Source: Adiantum capillus-veneris (Eukaryota > Streptophyta > Polypodiopsida > Polypodiales > Pteridaceae). Taken from it: DNA of 64,000 nucleotides. Location: assembly GCA_014529385.2 (NCBI GenBank), contig CM043971.1:96089882-96153881 (forward strand), in the 5' to 3' direction. The notes below the pieces were generated by a model. That model did no database searches. It was given only the letters and a program-made list of their open reading frames with translations, and was not told where the DNA came from. A program made the translations under genes and the position numbers. Below are positions 9,516 to 19,857 of this stretch, piece after piece. The first letter of the stretch is position 1, and every line of letters begins with the position of its first letter.

Positions 9516-10990
9516 GTTTTGGCTATTTCCGCGATACATCATAGGAGCTTCGAGGATATGGTCAACCAGTATGCCACAGATACAGATTTTGCAGATATTT
9601 TTACACGGATACGGGACAGGGAGATAGTAGCAAGATACTCCATTCGAGAAGGCTACTTGATGAGAAAAACCATGTTGTGCGTTACACAGCCGTTGAGGGA
9701 AAAGGTTATGACTGAATGCCACTGTCCACCTTTTACAGGCCACGGGGCATTGCTACCACCATGAAAGGGGTAGAGAGATACTTCTTTTGGCCAAGACTCA
9801 AAAAGGATGTGGAAGAGTTTGTGCACGGTTGCTTAGTATGCCAGAAGGTCAAGTTTGACAGGCATAAAGCACAGGGATTGTTACAGCCTTTACCCATACC
9901 CACCCGCCCCTGGGAAAGTATTGCAATGGATTTCATTTTTTATCTCTCGAGAACACAGAGTGGTCACGATGGTATCTGGACTGTTATTGACAGATTTAGC
10001 AAACAGGCTCATTTCATTCCAGTAAAGAAGACAGTCAAGCCGGATCACTTAGCGAGACTGTTTGTGGCCCAGATCTTCAGATTACATGGCATGCCTGAGA
10101 CGATTGTCTCCGACAGAGACCCCAGATTTACGAGTTTGTTTTGAAAGGCAATTTGGGAGAACATTGGCACGCGGTTGCAGTTCTCGTCATCGTTCCACCC
10201 GCAAATTGATGGGCAATCTGAGATTGCAAATTCAGTGGTTCTAGATTTATTGAAGTCTTATATCTCGGATCAGAAGACTCAATGGGAAAAGTACCTACCT
10301 TTGGTGGAATTTGCCTACAATAACACGATACACTCTTCGACGGGGAAGGCGCCATTTGAGATTGTTGAAGGTGCTGCGAAGGTTCCACCCTTCCTAAGCA
10401 CGAAAGATAAGATTTTTGAAGCGGATGAATATACGCGAGACTTAGATACAGCTTTTGCCAAGGTTCGCGAGACTTTGCAGAAGTCTCAAGAACGACAGAA
10501 AAAGGCAGCAGATCGCCATCGTCGCGACTTGAAACTGAAGGAGGATGATTGGGTGCTCTTACGTTTTGAGAAGGCACGCTTGAGAAAGAAAAAGGGAAAG
10601 GAGAGGCTTTTTCCAAAGCTTAGTATGCGCTACTACGGACCTTTCCAGATCACTGAAAAGATAAATGATGTCTCCTTTCTATTGAAACTCCCAGATACTT
10701 GGAGGATTCACAATGCATTTCATGTGAGTCTCTTGAAACCTTTTAAGGGTGATGTGTCTGATGATGGGGAGTCTGATGAGCAACCCGAAGTGGAAGAAAA
10801 CGAGGAGATCCTTGTTCCTGAACAAATTTTGGCACATACGGATACGAAGAATAAAGGTAAAGTCCAAAGGCGGTTCTTGGTTAAGTTCAAGAACTATCCT
10901 GCATTGGATGCGAAGTGGATGGAAGAGCGGGACCTAGCAGATACTCCTCAAATTGTGAAACTTTACCTCGATGCTTTTGGTTTAGCATAG
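9516..10990 (+). pseudogene. Gypsy integrase with C-terminal chromodomain
   Basis: The N-terminal HHCC zinc motif is spread over a frameshift near 9740 (TGHGA, then VHGCLVCQKVK). The catalytic core shows AMDFIFYL, IVSDRDPRF and, after an in-frame TGA at 10142-10144 in place of an expected Trp, SSFHPQIDGQSEI and EFAYNNTIHSSTG, so the D,D-35-E pattern can be traced. The GPFQITEKI and AFHVSLLKPF blocks of the integrase C-terminus follow. The last 70 residues (QRRFLVKFKNYPALDAKW) form a chromodomain, a module that steers integration by reading histone marks. ORF ends at a TAG at 10988-10990. Confidence 0.92.
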
Positions 10991-11577
10991 TCTACTCCAA
11001 ATGGAACCCAGAATTCAGCTTGGCCGGAGATCAGGTGCAGTGGGATGCACAAGAAGGGAGTCACTCCGCTCCTTTGTCAACAAATGCCTTGATTTAGATA
11101 CTAGAGTCACTGATGTCTCTTTGAGCTTCACGGATACTGAAAGCTAACAGTATTCTGCTGTATGACTTTACGAAATGGAATTCCTGATTATGATACTGAT
11201 TTGTTCTTGACTTCTTTTAAGTACAGGAACTGATGACGAAATGACTGCAACATTTTGGTCTGATTGATCTCGAATAGACATGGTTGCAATAGGGATTAGT
11301 CAATCGGACATCGATGAGGTCCCGATTGGATCTAGATGCGATTGCTAGCTACATTGCCGATAAATCATGGTCTAAGATCCGAATGAATGTTGAATGTCAT
11401 GTGATGTCTGTGATGTCCTGTGATGTCGAGTGATGTCCTGTCGATTTAGTACATGTGCTAGATGTGTGTTCCTAGTACGTAGGTACTAACGTTCAGTGTC
11501 TGCTAAGACGGTTTACAGCCTTTGTCTGTTTTGCAGGCGTAATCGAGGGCGATTACAATGCTTTCAAGAGGGGGGTA
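10991..11577 (+). other. Gypsy 3' untranslated stretch with polypurine tract
   Basis: No conserved coding sequence is seen between the pol stop and the right LTR. Just before the LTR lies AAGAGGGGGG (about 11566-11575), followed by TA, a suitable polypurine tract for plus-strand priming. Confidence 0.75.
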
Positions 11578-12245
11578 TGTCACAAATTGATGACGTAGCT
11601 ACCGAGAGCAGAAACCCTAAAACCTGCAAACCCTAATTTCTGCCAGAAACCCTAATCTGCAAAAACCCTAATTTCTGGAAAACCTAACCCTAACTGCTGG
11701 CTGAAACCCTAAAGGTGGCTGAAACCCTAATTTCTGCGGCAAATGCCACATGGCAGCAATACGGATTTTCCGAGAATTGCGGCGGGATTCATGGCGCTGA
11801 AAAAAAGCCAGCCAAGCGACGCAATTTTGTTGCTTTTCTCTACGCATGGGCAAGGAGAGAGAGAGAAAACTGATTGCTTTATTTTACAAAAAACTCAAAA
11901 GAGTTTGTGTGAGATAGAGAGAGAACATGCTTTTATTTTTGGAAGCTTTTGGGGCTCCGCTTTTTGGGCATCCCTTGTAAACAAATAAATAAGCGGTGAG
12001 GGCTCACTCTGCGGAGCATCTGGATGCAGAGTCTGAGAGTGAAACCCTAACCGCTCTCTTGTACTTTGACATCGATTAATACATAAAGAAATACCGAAAG
12101 GGGCGCCAGTCTTTGAGGCCAATATCTCTAGGCACGGAACTCCGCCGGGCCAGTGCAAGTCTATTGTGATCGGTGAATTGTTTTGAAGTGGTTATTTGGT
12201 GCTGTCGTGATTGATTCTTGACTTGGAGTGTCCAAGTCTGTTACA
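11578..12245 (+). repeat. Right LTR of the gypsy element
   Basis: 668 bases, TGTCACAAATTG to GTTACA, collinear with the left LTR and with the same telo-box-rich 5' part (some motifs mutated). The flanking CCTTG at 12246-12250 is the target duplication. Confidence 0.93.
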
Positions 12246-12250
12246 CCTTG

Positions 12251-13404
12251 AATTTCTTACCATACTTGTTTTTGTGATGTTTAATCTTGCAATTGCACTT
12301 TGTTCTGTCTCTGCATCCAAAGGATTTAGCCTTTGTCTCTTTATCACAAAAACTAGAGTTGAATTCTCTTACCTGCTTGATTTCCCTTTTTATCCTTATC
12401 CTAGCACATTTAAGGTCACTAACTCCATCCACAAAAGAATTGATTTGTGCTAGAGAGATATTTTCATCAAGGTGCAAACCCGCTGCTTTAATTCTTTCCT
12501 TTACTAGATTTGCAAATGACTCAGGGAAGGAGTTAATGTAATATTGTTTGTATTCAGCTTTGAAATACCCACCTAGAAATGGATACATCAAGTGTGTCAT
12601 GTGTTGCTGGTATTTCTTAATTTGAGTCAGATCACATAGTTTGCTTCGAAAAAATGCTTCTTTGTTCCTTTCCTGAATTTTGTTGGTTGACCCCAAAAAT
12701 TGCATGACGAGTGCTGCAAAGAATAGTGAAATTACATTATCGAAATTATCACGGTCTTCTGGTCCTCCTTGCATAATGTAAACCTTGCTATCTGTGCTAC
12801 AGTCATTCCACCAAGCTCGCAGCATACCTTGAAATCCAGCTATTATCATCGACACTAATTGTCTTTGTGTAAGATCCTTATAGTGGATTCCGTAATGAGG
12901 AGAATTGTAGATAAACTCAAAAACTTTCCATACCTGTTCTTGAGTAAGCCCGTCAATATCAAGAATAGTCATATCTCCAATCTTTGTAATACCTTTAAGA
13001 GTTGTTGCAAAAGAGAATGAAGGTGTTTCAACTTTTATCTCATTTGTTTCCATTTTGATTGGATTCATCTTCCTATCTTCTTCTTCACAACTGCTATCTG
13101 ACTCATTATCAGAAGATTCCTCGGGGGCTGGAAATATCTGATGAAGAAAGATATCTAATTCATCAAGATCTTCTTCTTCATATTGCACACAGCTATCATC
13201 TTGAAATACGATCCAGTCAGAATCTTCGGGTAATATTGTTCTGACCACTTCACCCATTTGTTGTCGTTGTTGCCAATCTTGCGCCTGAGCACTTACTCCC
13301 CATCTTTGATAGGGATTAAATCCATCTTGAACATCTTCATCTGCAAAGGGTGACATGTGTGGTGGAAAGTGTGTCACTGGTTCGTGAAGGAGAGCAGAGG
13401 ACAT
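12251..13404 (-). pseudogene. EPRV-1 capsid protein core (truncated by the gypsy insertion)
   Basis: A 384-codon frame starts at an ATG at 13404. The N-terminal third is acidic (QYEEEDLDELDIFLHQIF and an E/D/S-rich tract), typical of caulimovirid capsid precursors. From about residue 130 it matches block by block the EPRV-2 capsid: ITKIGDMTILDIDGLTQEQV, a GFQGMLRAWW block (EPRV-2 has GFTGILKRWW), ERNKEAFFRSKLCDL, and a Lys-rich FGCRDRTKCNCK stretch before the knuckle. The frame is open over its full remaining length. The C-terminal knuckle is at 5225-5184, beyond the gypsy element. Apart from the insertion this is the best preserved gene of EPRV-1. Confidence 0.85.
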
Positions 13405-13445
13405 CCTTGGGAAATCTTTATGATTAGGGCTACCACCAAAACTGA

Positions 13446-13778
13446 TTACCTGCTGTATATTTGCTTGTTGTTCCTCAGTGATTTTTTCTTTACCGTTTTT
13501 ATCAAGAGGAATAACCCCCGGGGAAAAAAAGTCGGAGGAGGAGACCGAGAAAGAAGAGATAATTTGGACAGCACTTGATATTGAAGTGCAGCAATTTCTT
13601 TCAAGGCATTGGCATGCCAGTTATAGGTGGACTTCAGAGGTTGAAAACGTGTATTGGGTGCTGGCAGAATATAGGGGAGACTGTAAGAAAGTTCCTTTTC
13701 CTCAATAGCTGTCTTGGTCAAGAGATCAGTTTCATTAGCAACAAACTCAGATGCAATAATTCTGTTGCATAGTTTCAT
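13446..13778 (-). pseudogene. EPRV-1 region between movement and capsid proteins
   Basis: A 110-codon frame lies between the movement and capsid regions of EPRV-1, in a frame different from both. It begins MKLCNRIIASEFVANETD and has a hydrophilic, proline-containing middle. No motif is recognised. By position it corresponds to the movement-protein C-terminal extension seen in EPRV-2 (17400-17749), which also leads to the capsid. Confidence 0.45.
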
Positions 13779-13909
13779 CTGAACAGCCCTTCATAATCTT
13801 TATAAGTCTCTAGATGTATGCAGGCCAGAGGTGGAGGATTTTGTCGCCGATGATAGGTTGAGGCAAAAGAATAGCTGGAGGCCCGAGAGTTGGGTTCAGT
13901 GAATTGCAT

Positions 13910-14788
13910 CTAGTAGACAGGTTTTGCCAATACAGAAGCAATTTCTTTCTTAGATCTAGAGCGCCTTATAACCTTGTATTGATCAGTGGATCTGAGCCGC
14001 TGAGTGTTCAACGGCACTGGTTGCTGAACTTTATTTAACAGCATTTTAGAAATATTTAGTTTCCATTCGGAGAGAAACTCCACTTCTTGCCAGTTCACCA
14101 TTTCAGATAAAGTTCGCTGAGTGGTATCCTCCACTTTCATGACAATATTGTGTCCTTTGGTCTCAGATGCATCTTCTCTAAGGTAATAAGAGTTATACAC
14201 AGAGGGAAGACGAATATTAACAGTTCTAATGATCATTCTATAAGCTATGTGCAAATGATCTGAACTATGCTTTAGATCTAGGCCATGAGTTTTGATCAAT
14301 AGAGAGATGACTTCATCGAAATATTTATCAGTAAGGCTGCAAGGGAAGTTTGCAAAACATTCAATGTATATAGGACCATTGGATAGGCTACCCTGCAGAA
14401 TGCTGATGGTTTGATCCGGAAGATTTCTGTGCCTAGTATCTAACTAGGCTCCAATGCATGAAACGTTAAGACCTTTTCTAAACAAGGGTATTATACCAAC
14501 AGCTATATATCCGATATGGACAAACTGATGACCTTTTCTTAATGCTCTGTTTCTAAACTCAGAAAGCTTCTCAAAGAGGTGGATAATGTGATTATCAGAA
14601 TTACTATCCCTAATTGTTAACTTTCCATGAGTTTCATGATATAGAGTATTAGCAGAAAGGACAAATACCTTATTATGTTTGTACACTTGTGCAGTAGAGA
14701 CCTTTGATAAGCTCCATTTTCTGGAAGGACTAGTTTCTTCTAATTCCACATTGTCAAATAACAGCTTCTTGAAGGAAGATATGATCAT
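13910..14788 (-). pseudogene. EPRV-1 movement protein, 30K family (one in-frame stop)
   Basis: The frame starts at 14788 and matches the EPRV-2 movement protein along its length: VYKHNKVFVLSANTLY, LRKGHQFVHIGYIAVGIIPL and LFRKGLNVSC, then, after one in-frame TAG (14444-14446), LDTRHRNLPDQ and GLDLKHSSDHLHIAYRM. Proteins of the 30K family open plasmodesmata for cell-to-cell spread; the G-V-x-P-L-F block and the later conserved Asp region are typical. The two halves are in the same frame, so the single stop is the main lesion. Upstream lie the primer site and promoter in the expected order. Confidence 0.82.
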
Positions 14789-15050
14789 TGCTATAATGAG
14801 TATTGAATTATGCCTAAGAGATGACTAGCTCTCTACGGTGTCAATGGATTTCGGATAAGCAGAGCACTAGATAGTGGGATAAAAGGAGTCTGAAAGAGCT
14901 GACGATGTCTGTGTCTAAGGGGCACCAAGCCTAGCGACGGCGACGAAATAGCGAAGGAAGCTCCAACCACAAAGTCTAGGCAATCCTCACGAGCACTCAG
15001 AGTTTACTAGTGATACCTCACACGGTTAATCATAATCAATAAGCACCAAT

Positions 15051-15250
15051 GGCTTTGATACCAATTTAGGGCGGAAGCACAAAAACACATACAGTAACTG
15101 AAGCACAGAGTAACGACAATGGACACTGATAAAACAGAAGAAACTTATATTGCTGGAGGTTACAATGGGTCAAAAACACAGAAGCTATAGGGATGGTAGA
15201 TATACAAAAATAAATTCCCTTACAAAGACTACAAGGCCTCCTTTTATATA
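15051..15250 (-). promoter_or_regulatory. EPRV-1 promoter TATA box and tRNA-Met primer site
   Basis: On the minus strand a TATA box TATATAAAAGG lies at 15250-15240. About 180 bases downstream is TGGTATCAAAGCC (15063-15051), which differs from the tRNA-Met primer complement by one base. The movement protein starts about 260 bases later. This is the intergenic region that drives pregenomic RNA and primes reverse transcription in caulimovirids. Confidence 0.8.
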
Positions 15251-15382
15251 GGATCGAGCACTTCCATAACTTACAAGTTGGGCTACGTGTCCCAATATTC
15301 TTTAGAGTGACTTTTCAAAGCGAGTGGGTATTTCGTCAGGGCTGAAGTCACTTTTATTCTTTAGTATGAAGTCACTACTTAG

Positions 15383-15440
15383 GTCATTTTGATATGGGAA
15401 AGAAGATCGGCCACGTTATTCGTATTTCTCGGAACAATGT
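15383..15440 (-). pseudogene. EPRV-1 RNase H C-terminal tail of a preceding genome copy
   Basis: Translates as HIVPRNTNNVADLLSHIKM followed by Thr and a stop. It corresponds to the RNase H end in EPRV-2 copy B (HIKGTRNVLANILSRL). It sits upstream of the promoter, so EPRV-1 begins inside the end of another genome unit. The (TA)n tract begins right next to it. Confidence 0.65.
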
Positions 15441-15465
15441 GTATATAGATATATATATATATGTA

Positions 15466-15515
<50 letters not shown>
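15441..15515. repeat. (TA)n microsatellite between two opposed caulimovirid insertions
   Basis: Mostly pure TA/ATAT with a few G. Left of it EPRV-1 runs leftwards; right of it EPRV-2 runs rightwards. A second TA-rich stretch borders the far end of EPRV-2 (29745). Confidence 0.95.
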
Positions 15516-15516
<1 letters not shown>

Positions 15517-15518
15517 TG

Positions 15519-16010
15519 ACACAAGTACTGATGTCATCCACGATGCTACGGCTGTGCCAGCACATAGTGACTGGAAAAAAGCGTATGCATAATGGAACAC
15601 CTAAGAAGATTCTACTTTAATGGAATACACATGATCACCTTAGTGGAAGACACATGTCCACTTTTTCTTTAGTGGAAGACCACTTGTCCACTTTGAAGAA
15701 TGAGGATTACGTGAAGCTTGTAAAGGAAGCCACCCACTCTCCTATAAAACGGAGACTCCCCTTCATTGTAAATTATCTTGGTATGAGCTTAGCATATCTC
15801 GGAGTAAGCCTTGTATATCTCATAGTAAGCCTTAGACTATCTTATGTGAAGCATTAGCAAGAAAGGCATAGTATTATGTTGTAATTCCCTACTTTGCAAT
15901 TTCTACAACGATCCCCTGTACACCATGTCCATACTTTGTATGTCCAATTCCACTTAATATATTCCTTCCGCTTGCAATCTTTATAGTGTGCGTATTTTGG
16001 TATCAGAGCC
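15519..16010 (+). promoter_or_regulatory. R1: caulimovirid promoter block with TATA box and tRNA-Met primer site
   Basis: Begins with the RNase H C-terminal end (CAGTGACACAAG onwards), then repeated enhancer-like GTGGAAGAC-CA-ATGTCCAC elements (15640-15700), an ACGT core (ATTACGTGAAGC), TATA box TATAAAA at 15743, and the primer site TGGTATCAGAGCC at 15998-16010. The movement-protein ATG is 309 bases further on. The repeated elements sit where caulimovirus promoters carry activating sites; their activity is inferred. Confidence 0.82.
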
Positions 16011-16318
16011 ATTTTCAAGAGTCATTTTCCAGAGTCATTAATTAGTGTCTAATTAATCTCTTGCCATCATTAAGCTAAGGTTATCTTTCATACTACTAAG
16101 AAGGCTAGCAAACTGTTTGTTCTCTTTCAACAACGACTGCCAAAGAATCAATTGGTGTTTTCCGAAATCGTGTTGTGAGGCAAGGTCGCGTGGTCGCCTG
16201 GTCGCAGGGCTGACAGTCGCCGCAGGCATCTAAGAGTGTAACGCCACAGCCATCAAATCCTCGAGTAAATTCCCGCAATAACCTCCTACCACACGACTCA
16301 ATTTCAGGTAAACATTCA

Positions 16319-17749
16319 ATGGCATTCTTGAACAGATCTTTGCCAAAAGTGACCAAGTCTTTTGCACACCTCTCTATGGCTGTAGAAGAAGCCGAACCTT
16401 CTACTCAATGGCAAATCCCAGAACTTAAACCCGATCAAGTATATAAACATAAAACTTTACTTAAACTTAGAGCCTCCATAGTCTATCTAGATCATAGGTC
16501 AGTAGCATCTATTCCCTCCGATAACTTAATGTATTTTATTAAGCTTACTAAGATCCTCCAACATGACAGAGCAGAAGCCTTAAAAAAGGGTTATCAATTC
16601 GTTCACCTTGGATGTGTACAAATAGGTGTAAATCCTCTTTTTAGAGCAGGCTTAGCTGTATCATGCCTAATAATGATTTTAGACACCAGACATAAGAATT
16701 TGCAAGATCAGTTCCTTGGTGGAATTGAAAGTAACCTTACAGACGGAGCAGTCTATTTGCAAGTTCGCCCATACTATAATGTGTCGCTAGACGACCCCTA
16801 TTTTGGCGAAGCTTTAACGCTTGCAATAAAAATTGTTGGCTGTGATCTAAAGCATTTAACTCCCAATGTTGAAATTGCTTTCTCTATTTTAGGTAGAGCA
16901 ATTAACTCCAGGTTACCAGCAATATATGAAGGTAAATTAACAACAAGTGAGAAAAAAGATCATAAAGGACAAAACATTATTATGCGCTCAGATGATCATT
17001 CTCAGATGCTTCGCTACGATCAAATTGCTTGGTCCGAAGTTAAACTACCAGAAAATTGGGCAGTTGGTATACAGCCTACTTTACAAACAGAGCTTATGAA
17101 TAGAGTGCTAAATATAGATAGTTTAGATCCCTCTAATTATTTAATTGGTTCACGAAAGCCCATTTCTTCTGCTATTGTGCATAAAGCCCCTACAAAGTCT
17201 AGAGCTATGCGCGTAAAGGATTGCCAACATTTGGAAACCTTTGAGCAAAAAGATAAAACCTTTTGCAAGCATTGCTTAAGACTCCTAGGAAGATTAAACT
17301 CTTCTTCCTCTGCTTTTACCATACAGTTTTGCGTGATCGAAGGAAAAGATTTTATTACCTCTGACGCAAATAAAATCTTTATAGCTCCTTATGCAACTAT
17401 GCCTGATCAAGCAAAACCTCGCCCCGAATTGCTTCAAAGCAATTACCATACTGTCAAGTTGCATTTTCTTGAAAAACAATTGAATGACTTGCATAAGTTA
17501 GTTAATGAGTCAACTCATAAACTTGCTCATATGCAAATTCAATTACAACAAATAATTGACAGTTCTCTCTTCTCTGTACATACAGATTTAATAGTTCCCT
17601 CTTCCCTTGAGTTACCTTACTTTTCATTTTATAAGCCCTCAAAGCATAATCGCTCTGGTCACTCTAGCAAAAATTTGTCCTTTAATGTCATGATTGTTGA
17701 TAAAGAACAGGATAGTTCTTCAGACATTAAACCGGGGTGGGAAGACTAG
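16319..17749 (+). pseudogene. EPRV-2 copy A movement protein, 30K family, with C-terminal extension
   Basis: The 476-codon frame starts at the ATG at 16319. The core (residues about 40-230) has KHKTLLKLRASIVYLDHRS, GYQFVHLGCVQIGVNPLF, LILDTRHKNL-like blocks and a later EIAFSILGRAINSRLPAIYE block, all shared with the EPRV-1 movement protein. The C-terminal half carries a CX2C pair (FCKHCLRLLGR) and a helix-rich segment. The frame stops at TAG 17747-17749 where copy B has TGG, so the original ORF continued into the capsid region: movement protein and capsid were probably one polyprotein. This is the most complete movement-protein frame of the window. Confidence 0.85.
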
Positions 17750-19857
17750 AAAGCTGCGTAGCAGCTTTATTACAAGCCACGAAGTGGCTTATCAGACGAA
17801 GATGATACAGATCTTTACACTCTAGCTTGTTGCCACAAAAATCGCAACAAACTAATTGATAACGCAGGTAAGCCTCCATCTTCAAAACCCAAAGGTGTAA
17901 CCATAGAATCCATCGACTACCAATGGACTGATAACCAACTCGAGCCAATATGGGATATGACCAATGCAGAACATAGAGTTGGAATCAAGGATTATGGTCC
18001 AGCATTTATACATGGTCTTCAAGCAGAAATCATTCCTGACAATTTTCCATCTCCTCCAATAGAAATTGATAATCCTCTTTCTTCTAGAATACATGCATAA
18101 TTGGATCTATCAGCAAATGCTATTTGGGCGAATGCGACAACAAACTGCAGTAGAAGCTGCAGTTAATGGTTTTACAGGTATCCTCAAAAGATGGTGGGAA
18201 ATGTTACCTCCAGAGATCAAAAACTCTATCTTACGACCTGCTGGTAATGCATCGCCTCTATTACTACTAATAGAGAGCATCTACAAAGAATTCATTGGAC
18301 ATCAAGAAGATCAAGCATCGCTGGCCTTACAAGCCTTTCATGAGGCTCAGATCTGTAATTTCTCCTCTATATGAGATTTTTGTATTTATTGCAAAAATCT
18401 AATATATAAAGCAAGAAAATACCATTCTGGAGAAATCAAAGCAGAATTTGTGCACAAGCTGCCAAAAGCAATTACAAAGCTCCTTATAGAGAAGCTGGAT
18501 AACCAAAATCTAAATCTCCAAACAGCAACTCTTGGAGATATAATCCAAGCTCTACAGGTGGTTATACAGGAACTCTGTATTCAGAAGCAGGCACAAAAGG
18601 AATTGAAGGATTCCAAACCTTCAAAGAAATTCTGCAAACAGAATTACTACTCCAGAGATTTTGGATGCACAGACAAAAAGAAAAAATGTTCATGCAAGCA
18701 TTCAAAGAAGGGAAAGAAGGAGAAAAACCATAGAAAGAAACCCAAGAAACCTAAGTCCACATCTTCTAAAAATGATAATAAATATTTTATTTGTGGAAAA
18801 CAAGGTCATTGGGCTTCAGAATGTCCAAAGAAGAAAAAATTAGTAGCGTTCAGGAATATAATTCTTGAAGATGGATATAGCTACTCTGAGATATCCTCCT
18901 CTGATATCTTTGACTTTGAGTTCAGTATTGCTCAACTTGAAAGCAAAGTGCCGTCAACAAATGAAAGCAGCCTCGACTCCGACGCAAGCTTTCAAGATTG
19001 TCCTATTGCAATGAATGTCATGAGCATAGAAGACTTCATGCCTATTCCCTTCAACCCTCAACACTGGAAAAGGTTTTCCAAAGGAAAACAACAGTTCCAA
19101 TCAGATGACTATGCTTCAAGCAATTCAGATTCTTCCCTCGAATCTGAAAAACCATGTAAGAAGACCTCTTCTCAACATACTTCTAAAGAAGCATCTACTT
19201 ATCAGAAGCAGCTTAGAAATGCTCTACGTGAAGCTGACAAACCTAAAGCACCAGCTTTAGAACGAATGGTCATTCCAGCTTTAGCCACCAAGATGAAGCT
19301 AAAGCAAATCAAAGCAAGTCAGCCTCTCTTTGACCATAACTTCATCAGTAATCTGGTCTCCGGCAAAATCAAAGCTCGACCTCTCCAAACTTTGCCACCG
19401 GGAAGAACACCTTCCAATTCTTCCAATTCTGATGAAGAAGCTGCTGATTTCCCTCAAGATATTCCATCGACATCCCGTTCTAAACAGGATTACTCTTACA
19501 AAGAATTGTGTAAAAAAGAGCAGGAATTGCGTCAACGCGAGCTTCTGTTAGAAAAACAACAGGCACTCCAAAAATGGGAAGCCAATTTAACTGCTAGAGA
19601 AACCTCTTTCGTTTCTCGGGGGGGTGAGACTTCTCAGAAAACTTCTCAGACTTCTCAGTTCGTTCCAAATACCCCAACTCCACCTGCTCCAATTCCATGG
19701 GATATCTTACTTCCAAAAGAACAGCCAACTGAGCCAACTTCCAAAGGTAATCAACTATCAGAAGAAGATATTAAAAATCTAAAAGAGTCAATAACCCTGT
19801 TCAAGCAACCTAAGCCTCAGCCAAAAGAAACAATGGAGTCCACAGAAATGAATATGG
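17750..19857 (+). pseudogene. EPRV-2 copy A capsid region (stops, ~200-bp deletion, knuckle Cys lost)
   Basis: Collinear with copy B 24361-26692. Lesions visible by comparison: a TAG at about 17759 where B has GAG, a deletion of roughly 200 bases near 18085 (B 24726-24925), and a TGA at 18372-18374 where B has TGG. From 18066 the frame is the same up to 21311. The capsid core shows GFTGILKRWWEMLPPEI and KSILRPAGN-type blocks, then a Lys-rich basic region and the knuckle YFICGKQGHWASEC (18783-18824). Its first Cys is replaced by Tyr (TAT at 18783-18785); copy B has Cys. A long Ser/Asp-rich tail and a Glu/Gln-rich helical stretch (about 19490-19600) follow. Confidence 0.82.

Larger units (their letters stand above)
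5281..12245 (+). mobile_element. Ty3/gypsy chromovirus, full length, decayed; TSD CCTTG
   Basis: Complete structure: left LTR 5281-5958, tRNA-Met primer site 5960-5971, gag, protease, RT, RNase H, integrase with a C-terminal chromodomain, purine-rich tract before 11578, right LTR 11578-12245. Both LTRs begin TGTCACAAA and end GTTACA. The 5-bp repeat CCTTG flanks the element on both sides (5276-5280 and 12246-12250), which proves it is an insertion into EPRV-1. Order protease-RT-RNase H-integrase and the chromodomain place it among chromoviruses. At least seven in-frame stops and four frameshifts make it non-autonomous now. LTRs differ at many positions and by about 10 bases in length, so the insertion is not recent. 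Confidence 0.95.
3431..15440 (-). mobile_element. EPRV-1: endogenous caulimovirid, minus strand, split by gypsy and LINE
   Basis: Reading right to left the element shows an RNase H C-terminal tail (15440-15383), a promoter with TATA box, a tRNA-Met primer site (15063-15051), movement protein (14788-13910), capsid protein (13404-12251), then after a 7-kb gypsy insertion the CCHC knuckle (5225-5184), a coiled-coil linker, an aspartic protease and the first part of the reverse transcriptase, cut by the LINE near 3430. Gene order and primer site are those of Caulimoviridae. Start with the end of a preceding genome copy means it was integrated as a permuted or concatemeric molecule. Every coding part carries stops or frameshifts. 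Protein sequence differs clearly from EPRV-2, so it is a separate lineage. Confidence 0.85.

Noticed and set aside
15654-15857. 67-codon frame in the R1 promoter block
   Set aside because: It lies over the TATA box and leader and is not maintained in R2, R3 or R5, so it is not a conserved small ORF.
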